Of a stretch of 64,000 nt of DNA, positions 55,831 to 64,000 are shown in pieces. The notes under the pieces are model-generated. The model was given only the letters and a program-made list of their open reading frames with translations. It was not told the DNA's origin and did not search any database. A program made the translations under genes and the position numbers. The first letter of the stretch is position 1, and every line of letters starts with the position of its first letter. The DNA comes from Alteromonadaceae bacterium XY-R5. Lineage in GTDB: Bacteria > Pseudomonadota > Gammaproteobacteria > Enterobacterales > Alteromonadaceae. The stretch lies in the NCBI GenBank assembly GCA_001660395.1, contig LXWE01000004.1, positions 62,001-126,000 on the forward strand. Direction: 5' to 3'.

Positions 55831-56813
55831 TATTTTCTTCCTCCAAACTCACGCCGGATCACGGTTACTTCCATATTGTCATTGATCGCCAGCAGCGATG
55901 CCATGCTAAACACAGCGTTATTGTATTGGGTTTTACTGTAAAGGATAAAATGTCGTGAGGTGACATCAAACCAGGCCTTTTTCTCTTCCGACAGGTTAAC
56001 CGCACTGATCTCTGGCTCGGCAAAAAAGTTAGCAATTTTGCTGTAGCCATCATCGCCACGACTGGCAATCAGATTGGTTGCGGACTCCGTACTGATACCC
56101 GTCAATGCTGCAAGGATAGGGGCTTGTTCTTCCTTGAGAGTATTGACGTTAATTTTAAGCTCGCTGTCGCCCGGAATTGCACAAACCAACGGCAATAGTT
56201 TCTCAAACCATTGCATATCCACACCATATACCAAACGTAATTCAGATTTATCTGCCATTAAGGCGTTAGCCGCAAGATACGGATGCGGCAGTGATTCGTA
56301 ATCTGAATCCTCTGCGCCATATGCGCGAATGTCGCTGTCGCTATCAAGCCAGTCGGCCAGGGCATCACGCAGCACTTCCGCACTGAATTCAGGTACGTTG
56401 ATATTGGCTTTGGTCAGCAGGCTTTGAAATGCAAGTTGGGCATCGGTATTGGCTGTGCCCGCTGTCGTCGTTTCCTGATACAACGCGTTGAGGTTAAAGC
56501 AACTTTGCATATCTACCAGTTCAGCCTGAATGCCACCGCCTTCAAGAGGAAAGGTAAACTCTTTGTTCCAGTCCTGACCTAAATTAACCACATCATCCTC
56601 TTTTTCCAGCAGAGTATGAATGGATTTCTTTGCAAACGCCTCGGCACTCATTGCGTACCAGTAAGCCTGATTGTTGTCCTTAATGGTTGTCGCTCTTTGC
56701 ACCTGCATCTGCAGACGACCACCCATTTCAGTGGCCATAATGCTGACCAGTGCGACGATCATCAGTACGATGAGTAGTGCAGCACCACGCTGGCGAGAGT
56801 TGTGCGCCATCAT
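55830..56813 (-). CDS. gspK: Type II secretion minor pseudopilin GspK
   Basis: The large minor pseudopilin that caps the pseudopilus with GspI and GspJ. Prepilin-type N terminus RQRGAALLIVLMIVALVS; as usual for GspK the position-5 Glu is absent. 327 residues with the inserted alpha domain (DALADWLDSDSDIRAYGAED) and helix-hairpin-helix-like SAM segments. Confidence 0.95.
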   Translation of the reverse strand: MMAHNSRQRGAALLIVLMIVALVSIMATEMGGRLQMQVQRATTIKDNNQAYWYAMSAEAFAKKSIHTLLEKEDDVVNLGQDWNKEFTFPLEGGGIQAELVDMQSCFNLNALYQETTTAGTANTDAQLAFQSLLTKANINVPEFSAEVLRDALADWLDSDSDIRAYGAEDSDYESLPHPYLAANALMADKSELRLVYGVDMQWFEKLLPLVCAIPGDSELKINVNTLKEEQAPILAALTGISTESATNLIASRGDDGYSKIANFFAEPEISAVNLSEEKKAWFDVTSRHFILYSKTQYNNAVFSMASLLAINDNMEVTVIRREFGGRK

Positions 56814-57421
56814 GATTTGTCCACCAGAGCAAATTCACGTCGGATCAGGCCAAAGTCTTTGCTGGTAATCTCAATTGCCACCGCCTTGGGTAATTCTGTG
56901 CCAGTGTAGTTTTCCTGCCATGGGCTATCGTTGTCTTCGCTTTTGGTATAAAAGCTCACTTTGAAGTCTTCGATATTTCCAAGCATCACCCTTATTTTGG
57001 GTTCAAAGCCAACCACGTTATCCAGGTAATTCCCGTATAAGCGCTCTAAATTGCCCTCGCGCAGGCGATAGGCCACTGCCTGCAACTGGCTGCGCGGCAG
57101 CATGTAATTAGGATTGGGCCAGCCGCTGTGCACAAAGCCTAGTCCGTCAGCATCGCTTTCATATAAATCGCGACCACCCTGAATGACTTTTTCAGTGGTT
57201 TCGCCCTGGATGCGAATGGGGCGGGCGACGGCTTGCAGGATATCCCGTTCCATCATGGTCATTGCACGTTGTAACTGGGTAAGACGATTGAATCGCTCTT
57301 GCGAAATGCTATTACTGTCGCTGACGGTGGTTAGTACGCCAGTAGATGCCAGCCCAATAATGGAAAAGATTGCCAGTGCCACCAGAATTTCAATCAGCGT
57401 AAATCCTAGGTTGCGGATCAT
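56810..57421 (-). CDS. gspJ: Type II secretion minor pseudopilin GspJ
   Basis: A 203-residue minor pseudopilin. The prepilin cleavage site is RNLG/FTLIEILVALAIFS, with Glu at +5. The C-terminal beta domain contains ERLYGNYLDNVVGFEP. Overlaps gspK and gspI by 4 bp each. Confidence 0.95.
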   Translation of the reverse strand: MIRNLGFTLIEILVALAIFSIIGLASTGVLTTVSDSNSISQERFNRLTQLQRAMTMMERDILQAVARPIRIQGETTEKVIQGGRDLYESDADGLGFVHSGWPNPNYMLPRSQLQAVAYRLREGNLERLYGNYLDNVVGFEPKIRVMLGNIEDFKVSFYTKSEDNDSPWQENYTGTELPKAVAIEITSKDFGLIRREFALVDKS

Positions 57422-57792
57422 TTCGCCGCTCCTGGATTGACCAAATAGCGACTGACACTGGTGATGCTGTTGTCTCCGTTTTCAGACAAACTGACACTGA
57501 CATCCACTTTACGCATGTCGTCGTCACCGGTTTTGGTCACAGTCTGCTGCCAATACCAGGTCTGGTCGGCCATTTCAGCCTGGCCTTTAGCATTGTTTTG
57601 GGGAGGCCATTTGGCTTCAAGCTCGACTTCGGTCAGACGATTGTTCGCAACCCAGCCGGCAAAGGTGATCTCTTCGATTTGGCTGAGTCCGCGCAAATGC
57701 TCGCTAGCAGCCTTAAGCACGGCAGTACCTGTAATCGCAAAAATGGCCAGTGCCACCATCACTTCGAGTAACGTCATCCCTTTGACTTTCAT
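57418..57792 (-). CDS. gspI: Type II secretion minor pseudopilin GspI
   Basis: A 124-residue minor pseudopilin with cleavage motif KVKG/MTLLEVMVALAIF. The family WVANNRLTEVEL motif is present as AGWVANNRLTEVELEAKWP. It initiates the tip complex with GspJ and GspK. Confidence 0.95.
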   Translation of the reverse strand: MKVKGMTLLEVMVALAIFAITGTAVLKAASEHLRGLSQIEEITFAGWVANNRLTEVELEAKWPPQNNAKGQAEMADQTWYWQQTVTKTGDDDMRKVDVSVSLSENGDNSITSVSRYLVNPGAAK

Positions 57793-58421
57793 ATCGTGTC
57801 CAGGGGGCCTTGCAGTTCTAACGGAGGGAAATCGATGCCGTTAACACGAAAATAAACATCATCACTGTCACCATATTCTGGGTGATAGCTAAAAATCAGA
57901 CTAAACGGCACAAACTCACCGCTGTTAAATATCCAGACTTGTGGGTCGGGCAGCTTTTTCTCGGCATCATCGCCAATATTGACCACGTCTTCGTCAAAGC
58001 TGGAGTCTTCGCTAAACAAGCCGTCGGATTCAAACAGGCTATCTTCCTGTTGCCAGGGCAGATCATCAAGGGCAAGTTCCAGCTCGAAGGTTTCGGGTAA
58101 CTGATGTAAGGCAAAGGCCTGGTTTGCTTCCAGCCATTGCCATTTGCCCGTTTCCTGATCCTGCAGCATAAACTGATAGGTGCCTTTATCAGGTTCGATA
58201 CGCAACCCTAACTGCTGCTGGTTCAACACGGCGAAATCAGAGGCCATATCAAACACTACCTGAAAACGGCGGGCTTCTTTTTCCAGCTGTTCCTGCGGAT
58301 CATTCGCCACCAGGTTATACACCACAGTGCCTGCCGCCAGACCCATAATCAACAACACCAGCATCACCTCAATTAAGGTGAAACCGGTGTTTGTATGAGG
58401 GCTGGCAGCCTTAAACCGCAT
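57789..58421 (-). CDS. gspH: Type II secretion minor pseudopilin GspH
   Basis: A prepilin-like protein (210 residues) with NTG/FTLIEVMLVLLIMG. The globular domain carries an Asp/Glu/Ser-rich insertion (about 125-155, LFESDGLFSEDSSFDEDVVN), making it longer than the usual 150-190. The insertion is the only oddity of this gsp cluster. Confidence 0.93.
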   Translation of the reverse strand: MRFKAASPHTNTGFTLIEVMLVLLIMGLAAGTVVYNLVANDPQEQLEKEARRFQVVFDMASDFAVLNQQQLGLRIEPDKGTYQFMLQDQETGKWQWLEANQAFALHQLPETFELELALDDLPWQQEDSLFESDGLFSEDSSFDEDVVNIGDDAEKKLPDPQVWIFNSGEFVPFSLIFSYHPEYGDSDDVYFRVNGIDFPPLELQGPLDTI

Positions 58422-58432
58422 TGATAGCTGGC

Positions 58433-58876
58433 TTAGTTCAGAATTTCGTTGATGTTCCAGTTACCGATATCGTCATCAGTGCCTGGTTCACCGTCTGGGC
58501 CATTGGAGAAGATATCAATAGTGCCCATTTCACCTGGGCTCAGTAGCTGATAAGGGTTACCCCATGGATCATCTGGTAGACGTTTGATGAAACCACCATC
58601 AGGATAGTTACGCGGCAGTGGCTCAATCGTAGGCGCTGTTACCAATGCTTCCAGACCTTGTTCTGTGGTTGGGAAACGGTTGTTTTTCAGCTTGTACATT
58701 TCCATTGCACCTTCGAGCTGCTGAATATCAACGGCAGCCTTTTTCAGTTGCGCTTCTTCCTGGTTACCCAGAATTTGCGGAGCAACCATCGACGCCATGA
58801 TACCGATGATCAGTAAGACCACCATCACCTCGATTAAGCTAAAACCAGACTGTCTGCGAGCAAGTGTTTTCATCAC
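58433..58876 (-). CDS. gspG: Type II secretion major pseudopilin GspG
   Basis: The major pseudopilin, 147 residues, cleavage RRQSG/FSLIEVMVVLLIIG. The C terminus GPDGEPGTDDDIGNW holds the calcium-binding loop conserved in GspG. It starts inside the gspF stop (overlap 4 bp). Confidence 0.97.
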   Translation of the reverse strand: MMKTLARRQSGFSLIEVMVVLLIIGIMASMVAPQILGNQEEAQLKKAAVDIQQLEGAMEMYKLKNNRFPTTEQGLEALVTAPTIEPLPRNYPDGGFIKRLPDDPWGNPYQLLSPGEMGTIDIFSNGPDGEPGTDDDIGNWNINEILN

Positions 58877-60093
58877 ATATTCACCATATTATTGAGTGCT
58901 AGAATCGGTTGTAAAATCGCCATCACAATAAACAGCACAACAGCTGCCATGGATACAATCAGTAATGGCTCAAAGACTTTAAGTGAGACACTGATAAGTG
59001 CCTCAAATTCCCTGTCCTGGTTATCTGCGGCTCGTCCCAGCATCTCCTGTAATTCGCCACTGCGTTCGCCAGATGCAATCATATGCATCATCATAGGCGG
59101 GAACATTCGGGTATTATCTAAGGCTGCGCGCAAGCTTGAACCTTCTTTGACATTGGTTGCGGCTTCTGCGATTGCTTCCTGAATGTGTTGGTTTTCCAGC
59201 ACATCTGAAGCAATGCGCATACTTTCTAAAAGCGGCACTGCGCTTGAGGTCAGAATACTCAGGGTACGGGCAAAACGTGCGGTGTTGAGGCCGCGGGAAA
59301 CCTTGCCAATCATAGGCACCGAGAGTAAATGCTTGTGGTAGCGCTTTTTAATATTGGGTAATTGTATAAGGCGCTGGATAGCGATAACCAACACGCCAAT
59401 AAACACACCGAGGAACAGACCGTAATTTTGCAGCCATTCACTAATGCTGATCAAAATACGGGTAATCAGCGGCAGTTGCTGACCCATATGATCAAACTGA
59501 CCTACGATTTTGGGTACCACAACGGTCAATAGCGCGAATACGATGGCGATGGCGAAGAACATCATCAGAGACGGATAAATCAACGCCTGAGTAATTTGAC
59601 TGCGGGTTTGCTGACGTTTTTCAGTGTAATCTGCCAGACGATTCAAAACCGTATCCAGGTGGCCAGATTTTTCTCCGGCTGCCACCATGGCGCAAAAAAG
59701 TTGATCGAATACATGGGGAAAATCAGACATGGCATTGGCCAGCGTGTGACCTTCTACCACTTTACTGCGCACCGCCATCATCATATTTTTCTGACGCGGC
59801 TTTTCACACTGTTCAGCAACGGCCAGTAAGGCCTCTTCGATCGGTAAGGCAGACTCAACCAGCGTGGCTAGCTGACGGGTCAGCAGGGCCAAATCTGAGG
59901 CGGAAATACGCGGTTTAAACAGGCTGAATTCGCGCTGAGAACGACGTTCTTTTTCTGCAACCTGTTCCACTTCGACGGGGATCAGTTTTTGCTCGCGCAA
60001 TTGCTGGCGGATCTGGCGGGCGTTGTCTCCCTCCAGAACCCCTTGCTTGTTACGTCCACGCTGATCAATGGCTTTATAGGCAAACGCTGCCAT
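58873..60093 (-). CDS. gspF: Type II secretion inner-membrane protein GspF
   Basis: A polytopic assembly-platform protein of 406 residues with two repeated T2SSF domains, each with a cytoplasmic helical bundle (LTRQLATLVESALPIEEAL and FARTLSILTSSAVPLLESM) and three membrane helices in total. It links the GspE motor to pseudopilus growth. Confidence 0.96.
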   Translation of the reverse strand: MAAFAYKAIDQRGRNKQGVLEGDNARQIRQQLREQKLIPVEVEQVAEKERRSQREFSLFKPRISASDLALLTRQLATLVESALPIEEALLAVAEQCEKPRQKNMMMAVRSKVVEGHTLANAMSDFPHVFDQLFCAMVAAGEKSGHLDTVLNRLADYTEKRQQTRSQITQALIYPSLMMFFAIAIVFALLTVVVPKIVGQFDHMGQQLPLITRILISISEWLQNYGLFLGVFIGVLVIAIQRLIQLPNIKKRYHKHLLSVPMIGKVSRGLNTARFARTLSILTSSAVPLLESMRIASDVLENQHIQEAIAEAATNVKEGSSLRAALDNTRMFPPMMMHMIASGERSGELQEMLGRAADNQDREFEALISVSLKVFEPLLIVSMAAVVLFIVMAILQPILALNNMVNM

Positions 60094-60096
60094 AGG

Positions 60097-61635
60097 TTAT
60101 TCCTCCCTGGTTACCCTCAGGACTTCTTCCAGGGACGTCATACCCAGCAGTACTTTCTGACAACCATCGTCACGAATACTTGGTGTCGACTTGCGGATAT
60201 GTTTTTCGATGGCCTGTTCACCATGACCATTATGCATAAGCTCGCGAATGTGTTCGTCAACCAGTAGTAATTCATGAATACCAGTTCGGCCACGGTAACC
60301 TGTTTGGTTACAGGCGGCACAGCCGGTTGGACGATAAATGGGATGTTGGGCTGCGTCGGCTTGGTTAATCCCTAAAATCTGACATTCCTGAGCGTCGGCG
60401 ATATGCACTTCGCGACAATCCGGGCATAACGTGCGCACCAGACGCTGAGACAATACCGCTAGCAAGCTGGAAGATAACAGAAAGGGCTCGATGCCCATGT
60501 CTTCCATTCGGGTAATGGCACCAGCAGCCGTATTGGTGTGCAGGGTCGACATCACTAAGTGACCGGTTAAACTGGCTTGTACCGCAATTTGCGCGGTCTC
60601 TAAATCCCGGATTTCGCCGACCATGACCACGTCCGGGTCCTGACGCAGAATTGCTCTTAAGCCTCGGGCAAAGGTCATATCTACACGTGCATTTACCTGA
60701 GTCTGGCCAATGCCAGGCAAGTCAAACTCGATGGGGTCTTCGACCGTCAGAATGTTGCGATCTTTTGAGTTCAGCTCGGTTAAACCGGCGTACAAGGTGG
60801 TACTTTTACCAGAACCTGTGGGGCCGGTAACCAGGATAATGCCGTGAGGCTTACGGATTAAACTGGAGAAGTGACCTCGGTTTTTCTCGGTCATGCCTAA
60901 GTCTTTCAAATTCAGACGGGCATTGTTCTTATCCAGCAAACGCAGCACCACGCGTTCACCGTGGTTCGATGGCATGGTTGATACCCGCACATCTACAGCA
61001 CGACCGGCGATACGCAGAGTAATACGGCCATCCTGAGGGACACGCTTTTCGGCGATATCGAGTTTGGCCATAACCTTGATCCGCGATACCAGCATTGACG
61101 CCATTTTGCGGTTCGGGCGCAGAATTTCACGCAATACACCATCCACCCGAAAACGCACCACTAATTGGGTTTCGAAGGTTTCGATATGGATATCTGAGGC
61201 GCCCTCTTTGATCGCTTCACCGAGCATGGCGTTGATCAGTTTAATGATCGGCGCATCGTCCTCACTTTCGAGCAAATCTTCAGTATCCGGCAATTCATCT
61301 GCCAAAGTGAAAAGATCAGACTCGTTGCCGATGTCTTCCATCAATTGTTTGGCGGCGGAGGAATCGCGCTGAAACGCTTTGGTTAGCATTGATTCAAATT
61401 CATCTGCCTGCAGCTCTTTTAGCTGAAAAGGTGCACCAAAAAAGCGGCGTACTTCAGCAAATACCTCAAGTTGCGTCTCTTGAGTGTGGTAAAGGGTGGC
61501 AGGCTCTGTACCGGTTTCGAGCAAGACTTTGCAACGTTTGGCATAACTGAAACCCAGTTGCCGATGAGGCATCTGGGTATCGAGCAACTCTTCCTGCTCC
61601 AGCTCGTCAGTAAGCATGCCTAACGCATCACTCAT
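60097..61635 (-). CDS. gspE: Type II secretion ATPase GspE
   Basis: The hexameric secretion ATPase, 512 residues. Walker A is [15 protein letters not shown], Walker [13 protein letters not shown], and the His box and Asp box lie between ([13 protein letters not shown] as [15 protein letters not shown]). A tetracysteine zinc domain (CPDC ... CAAC) is present. Start overlaps gspD by 4 bp. Confidence 0.97.
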   Translation of the reverse strand: MSDALGMLTDELEQEELLDTQMPHRQLGFSYAKRCKVLLETGTEPATLYHTQETQLEVFAEVRRFFGAPFQLKELQADEFESMLTKAFQRDSSAAKQLMEDIGNESDLFTLADELPDTEDLLESEDDAPIIKLINAMLGEAIKEGASDIHIETFETQLVVRFRVDGVLREILRPNRKMASMLVSRIKVMAKLDIAEKRVPQDGRITLRIAGRAVDVRVSTMPSNHGERVVLRLLDKNNARLNLKDLGMTEKNRGHFSSLIRKPHGIILVTGPTGSGKSTTLYAGLTELNSKDRNILTVEDPIEFDLPGIGQTQVNARVDMTFARGLRAILRQDPDVVMVGEIRDLETAQIAVQASLTGHLVMSTLHTNTAAGAITRMEDMGIEPFLLSSSLLAVLSQRLVRTLCPDCREVHIADAQECQILGINQADAAQHPIYRPTGCAACNQTGYRGRTGIHELLLVDEHIRELMHNGHGEQAIEKHIRKSTPSIRDDGCQKVLLGMTSLEEVLRVTREE

Positions 61636-63701
61636 TGGTCAGCGTCCTGATTTTGCTTTTTGGCTTTTTCAGCCTTGGCAGCTTCCTGCTGCTTCTGGAA
61701 CTCATAGTAACTGGGTGGTAACTCTAGGTTGGTACCCCACTCAGGCAATACAGGCTGCTCGGTTAATGGCATTAACTCAACGCCCGTTTCTTTGCGTTTC
61801 AGCTGCTCTGCACGGATATATTCGTATTTCCGCTTACTGATTTCGTTGGTGGTGACACCGTCGCGAATAATGGTTGGGTGCAGGAATACCATCAGATTGC
61901 GCTTACGTTTGCTGCTGGTAGTGGATTTAAACAGGTTACCAATGATGGGGATATCTCCCAGCAATGGCACCTTAGACACACTTTCCTGCACGTCTTCGTC
62001 GATCATTCCGCCCAGAACAATGGTGCCGCCGTCATCAACAATTACGGTCGTTTTGATCTCGCGCTTATTAATCGAAATATCTACCGATGTGGCACCGCTG
62101 ACACTGGACACTTCCTGTTCAATGGTTAACTGAACCGCGTTACCTTCATTAATTTGTGGTGTCACTTTCAGCTTGGTACCCACTTCCTGACGATCAACGG
62201 TCGTGAATGGATTACTGTTGTCAGATCCACTGGTAGAACCGGTAATGATGGGAACTTCCTGACCGACGATGAAATAGGCTTCTTCGTTATCCATAGTCGT
62301 CAGGTGCGGCGTGGATAATACATTGGAATTAGTGTCAGAACTTACCGCTTGTAATACTGCACCCCAGCCATCTTTAATGACGCCGACCATAAAGCCATTT
62401 AGGTTACCTAACAGGCTGGCAAGGCTGCTGTAATCGCCAGTGGTTTCAGTCGTGTAGCTATAGGTTTCACCGTCACTGTTAACCCCTGTGGTGGTATCGG
62501 TGGTGGATTCTGATTCTTTTAGTGCTACCGCGAGTGAGCCAATCGGCACCACGCCGTTCGTAAACTGTTGGCCGCCGCCGCTTTCGCTGGCCCATTGCAC
62601 GCCGACTGTGGTGCCATCGCCTTCGTACACTTCAACGATAATGGCTTCCACTTGTACCTGAGCTCGACGGATATCAAGCTGACGGATGACTTCCTGCAGT
62701 TCGCTCATCATGTCTGGTTCGGCGGTAATGACCAGGGCATTTGAATCCGGATGAGCTTCAATACTGATGTCGCGGTTTTTGGTGGTCTTTTTGGTGCTGC
62801 CACCCTGTTCTTCTGCCTGAATGCTGGCGCTGACGCCCTGTAATACTTTAACCAGGTCTTCTGCTTTGGCGTAGTTCAGGAAAATAACCCGTGTATTGCC
62901 GCTGGTCTTTAGCTCTTGATCCATTCGCTTGATTAGGTCAATCAGGCGTTTACGGGCCTTGATATCACCGCTAATCAGAATGCTGTTGGTGCGATCATCG
63001 GCAACTAAACGGGGGGCAGATTTGCCTGCAGCATTGGCCTTATCCTGAGATTTGTTAATGCTGTCAATAATACGCACCATTTCAGACGCTGAGGCATATT
63101 TAAGGCTCACTACTTCGACTTCTTCGTCACCGGCTTTATCAACGCGTTCGATGATTTCGACCAAACGGTTTACCACAGCAGCGCGGCCTGTCAGCATCAT
63201 TACGTTAGACGGATCGTGGCTGACTACATTACCACCACCGGCCTGGTCATTTAACTGACGTAAAATAGGTGCAAGTTCACGCACGGGCACATTGTATACA
63301 GGTACTACGCGGGTGATCATTTCGTCACCATCAAAGCTATTGCCATCGATGACCGGAATATTTGAGGTTTTGGCGTCTTTTGAACGCACAACTTTAAGAA
63401 CGCCGCTGGGCATTTCAACCACGGCGAAATCGTAAACCTGCAATACGTTTAAGAAGAACTGGTAATACTGCTGCTCGTTCAGCAAGTCGTAACTACGTAC
63501 GGAAATTTTGCCGCGCACATTCGGATCGACAATGATGGTTTTTTGCAGGTTTTTACCGACGATATTGATGAACTCGTTGATGTCGGTATTACGAAAGTTG
63601 GGGGAATACTCCGCGGCAAATGCACTGCTGCTGAGTGCCATGGAAGCGGCCATCAAAGCAACGCCTATACTGCGAACGAAACCTCGGCTCATTAGCCTCA
63701 T
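61632..63701 (-). CDS. gspD: Type II secretion outer-membrane secretin GspD
   Basis: Forms the outer-membrane exit channel. A signal peptide (about 1-30, ending SSAFAAEY) is followed by N0-N3 domains and the C-terminal secretin domain with [14 protein letters not shown]. 689 residues from ATG 63701, chosen because GAGGAAG stands upstream; a GTG at 63716 is in frame. Length and the C-terminal S domain suit a pilotin-type secretin, but no pilotin gene is in the window. Confidence 0.97.
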   Translation of the reverse strand: MRLMSRGFVRSIGVALMAASMALSSSAFAAEYSPNFRNTDINEFINIVGKNLQKTIIVDPNVRGKISVRSYDLLNEQQYYQFFLNVLQVYDFAVVEMPSGVLKVVRSKDAKTSNIPVIDGNSFDGDEMITRVVPVYNVPVRELAPILRQLNDQAGGGNVVSHDPSNVMMLTGRAAVVNRLVEIIERVDKAGDEEVEVVSLKYASASEMVRIIDSINKSQDKANAAGKSAPRLVADDRTNSILISGDIKARKRLIDLIKRMDQELKTSGNTRVIFLNYAKAEDLVKVLQGVSASIQAEEQGGSTKKTTKNRDISIEAHPDSNALVITAEPDMMSELQEVIRQLDIRRAQVQVEAIIVEVYEGDGTTVGVQWASESGGGQQFTNGVVPIGSLAVALKESESTTDTTTGVNSDGETYSYTTETTGDYSSLASLLGNLNGFMVGVIKDGWGAVLQAVSSDTNSNVLSTPHLTTMDNEEAYFIVGQEVPIITGSTSGSDNSNPFTTVDRQEVGTKLKVTPQINEGNAVQLTIEQEVSSVSGATSVDISINKREIKTTVIVDDGGTIVLGGMIDEDVQESVSKVPLLGDIPIIGNLFKSTTSSKRKRNLMVFLHPTIIRDGVTTNEISKRKYEYIRAEQLKRKETGVELMPLTEQPVLPEWGTNLELPPSYYEFQKQQEAAKAEKAKKQNQDADQ

Positions 63702-63718
63702 ACTCAACTTCCTCACAA

Positions 63719-64000
63719 TTACTCGTCCTCTTCAGGGAGGTCTAAATACAGGGTCAGCAACTCATCATCTCGACTGACGGTCAGTTGAAGCGCCGGGCTG
63801 TTCCTCAGCTCTGCTAACGCTTCCATTGATTGCTGTGCATCGGTTAAATCCAGCCCATTTATTTCAGTCACTATGTCGCCGGACTTCAGACCAACGGCTT
63901 CAAATAACGCAGGCTTTTTGCCTGGGCTGACTTTGTAACCGGCCAGTTCGCCGTCTTTCTGGAATGGGCTGATACTAATATAATCGGTAAAATCGCTGGG
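63719..64000 (-). CDS. gspC: Type II secretion protein GspC, C-terminal part
   Basis: Ninety-three codons plus a stop, read from the window edge on the minus strand. It contains a PDZ domain: YKVSPGKKPALFEAVGLKSGD and IVTEINGLDLTDAQQSMEAL. The C terminus is acidic (PEEDE). GspC links the inner-membrane platform to GspD. The N terminus lies outside the window, so this is cut by the edge and not broken. Confidence 0.93.
   Translation of the reverse strand, partial: PSDFTDYISISPFQKDGELAGYKVSPGKKPALFEAVGLKSGDIVTEINGLDLTDAQQSMEALAELRNSPALQLTVSRDDELLTLYLDLPEEDE

Overview
The window is chromosomal DNA of a gammaproteobacterium, most likely of the order Alteromonadales (Alteromonadaceae-like). I judge this from gene families and order, not from a database search: a kefB-locus style block (slyX, yheV, yheS, yheT, yheU), a nudE-cysQ pair, a complete gspC-N type II secretion operon, a cox operon with a cytochrome c-fused subunit II, and divergent plsB/lexA. 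Most of it is dense housekeeping sequence.

Layout. 1-1562 is the right end of an integrated element: a DUF4224 gene, a tyrosine integrase and a 47-nt 3' fragment of tRNA-Phe (attachment site). 1.7-4.6 kb holds two Bcr/CflA-type MFS transporters and an unknown gene. 5.0-7.5 kb is the divergent ilvC/ilvY pair. 7.45-12.8 kb is comM (Mg-chelatase-like competence helicase), split by a 3.85-kb element. 12.9-17.4 kb holds a TRIC/UPF0126 membrane protein and an ilvDA operon behind a leader peptide and attenuator. 17.5-20.7 kb is plsB and lexA with two SOS boxes. 21-30 kb is the cytochrome oxidase operon (coxB, coxA, ctaG, coxC, SURF1, ctaA, cyoE, SCO, GNAT). 30-37.6 kb contains a polysaccharide deacetylase, dinF, nfuA, an M14 peptidase, comF and bioH. 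37.7-45.6 kb has a tiny flagellar-axial-like protein, a SprA-like metalloprotease, tex, greB, fkpA, a WD40 lipoprotein, slyX and an FNT channel. 45.6-53.4 kb has the yhe genes, two exported or hydrolytic proteins, cysQ, nudE and yrfG. 53.4-64.0 kb is the gsp operon on the minus strand; gspC runs off the right edge.

The most unusual region is the element inside comM (8329-12174). It carries a large serine recombinase beside one end, a small serine resolvase with a candidate res site, a 47-residue zinc-ribbon protein, and an RNase HI homologue that has lost three of its four carboxylate or histidine active-site positions after the first two (D70 to A, H124 to D, D134 to N in E. coli numbering) while keeping the hybrid-binding region. 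It also has a noncoding tract with iterated runs of four to six G and a strand-biased hexamer. The comM junctions share only GCT, as expected for a serine integrase, and removing the element restores the comM reading frame.

Other points of interest are the textbook-like ilv attenuator that now controls ilvDA without ilvGME, a structured intergenic stretch ending in a plus-strand terminator between greB and fkpA, and the 105-residue protein with flagellar rod-like termini.
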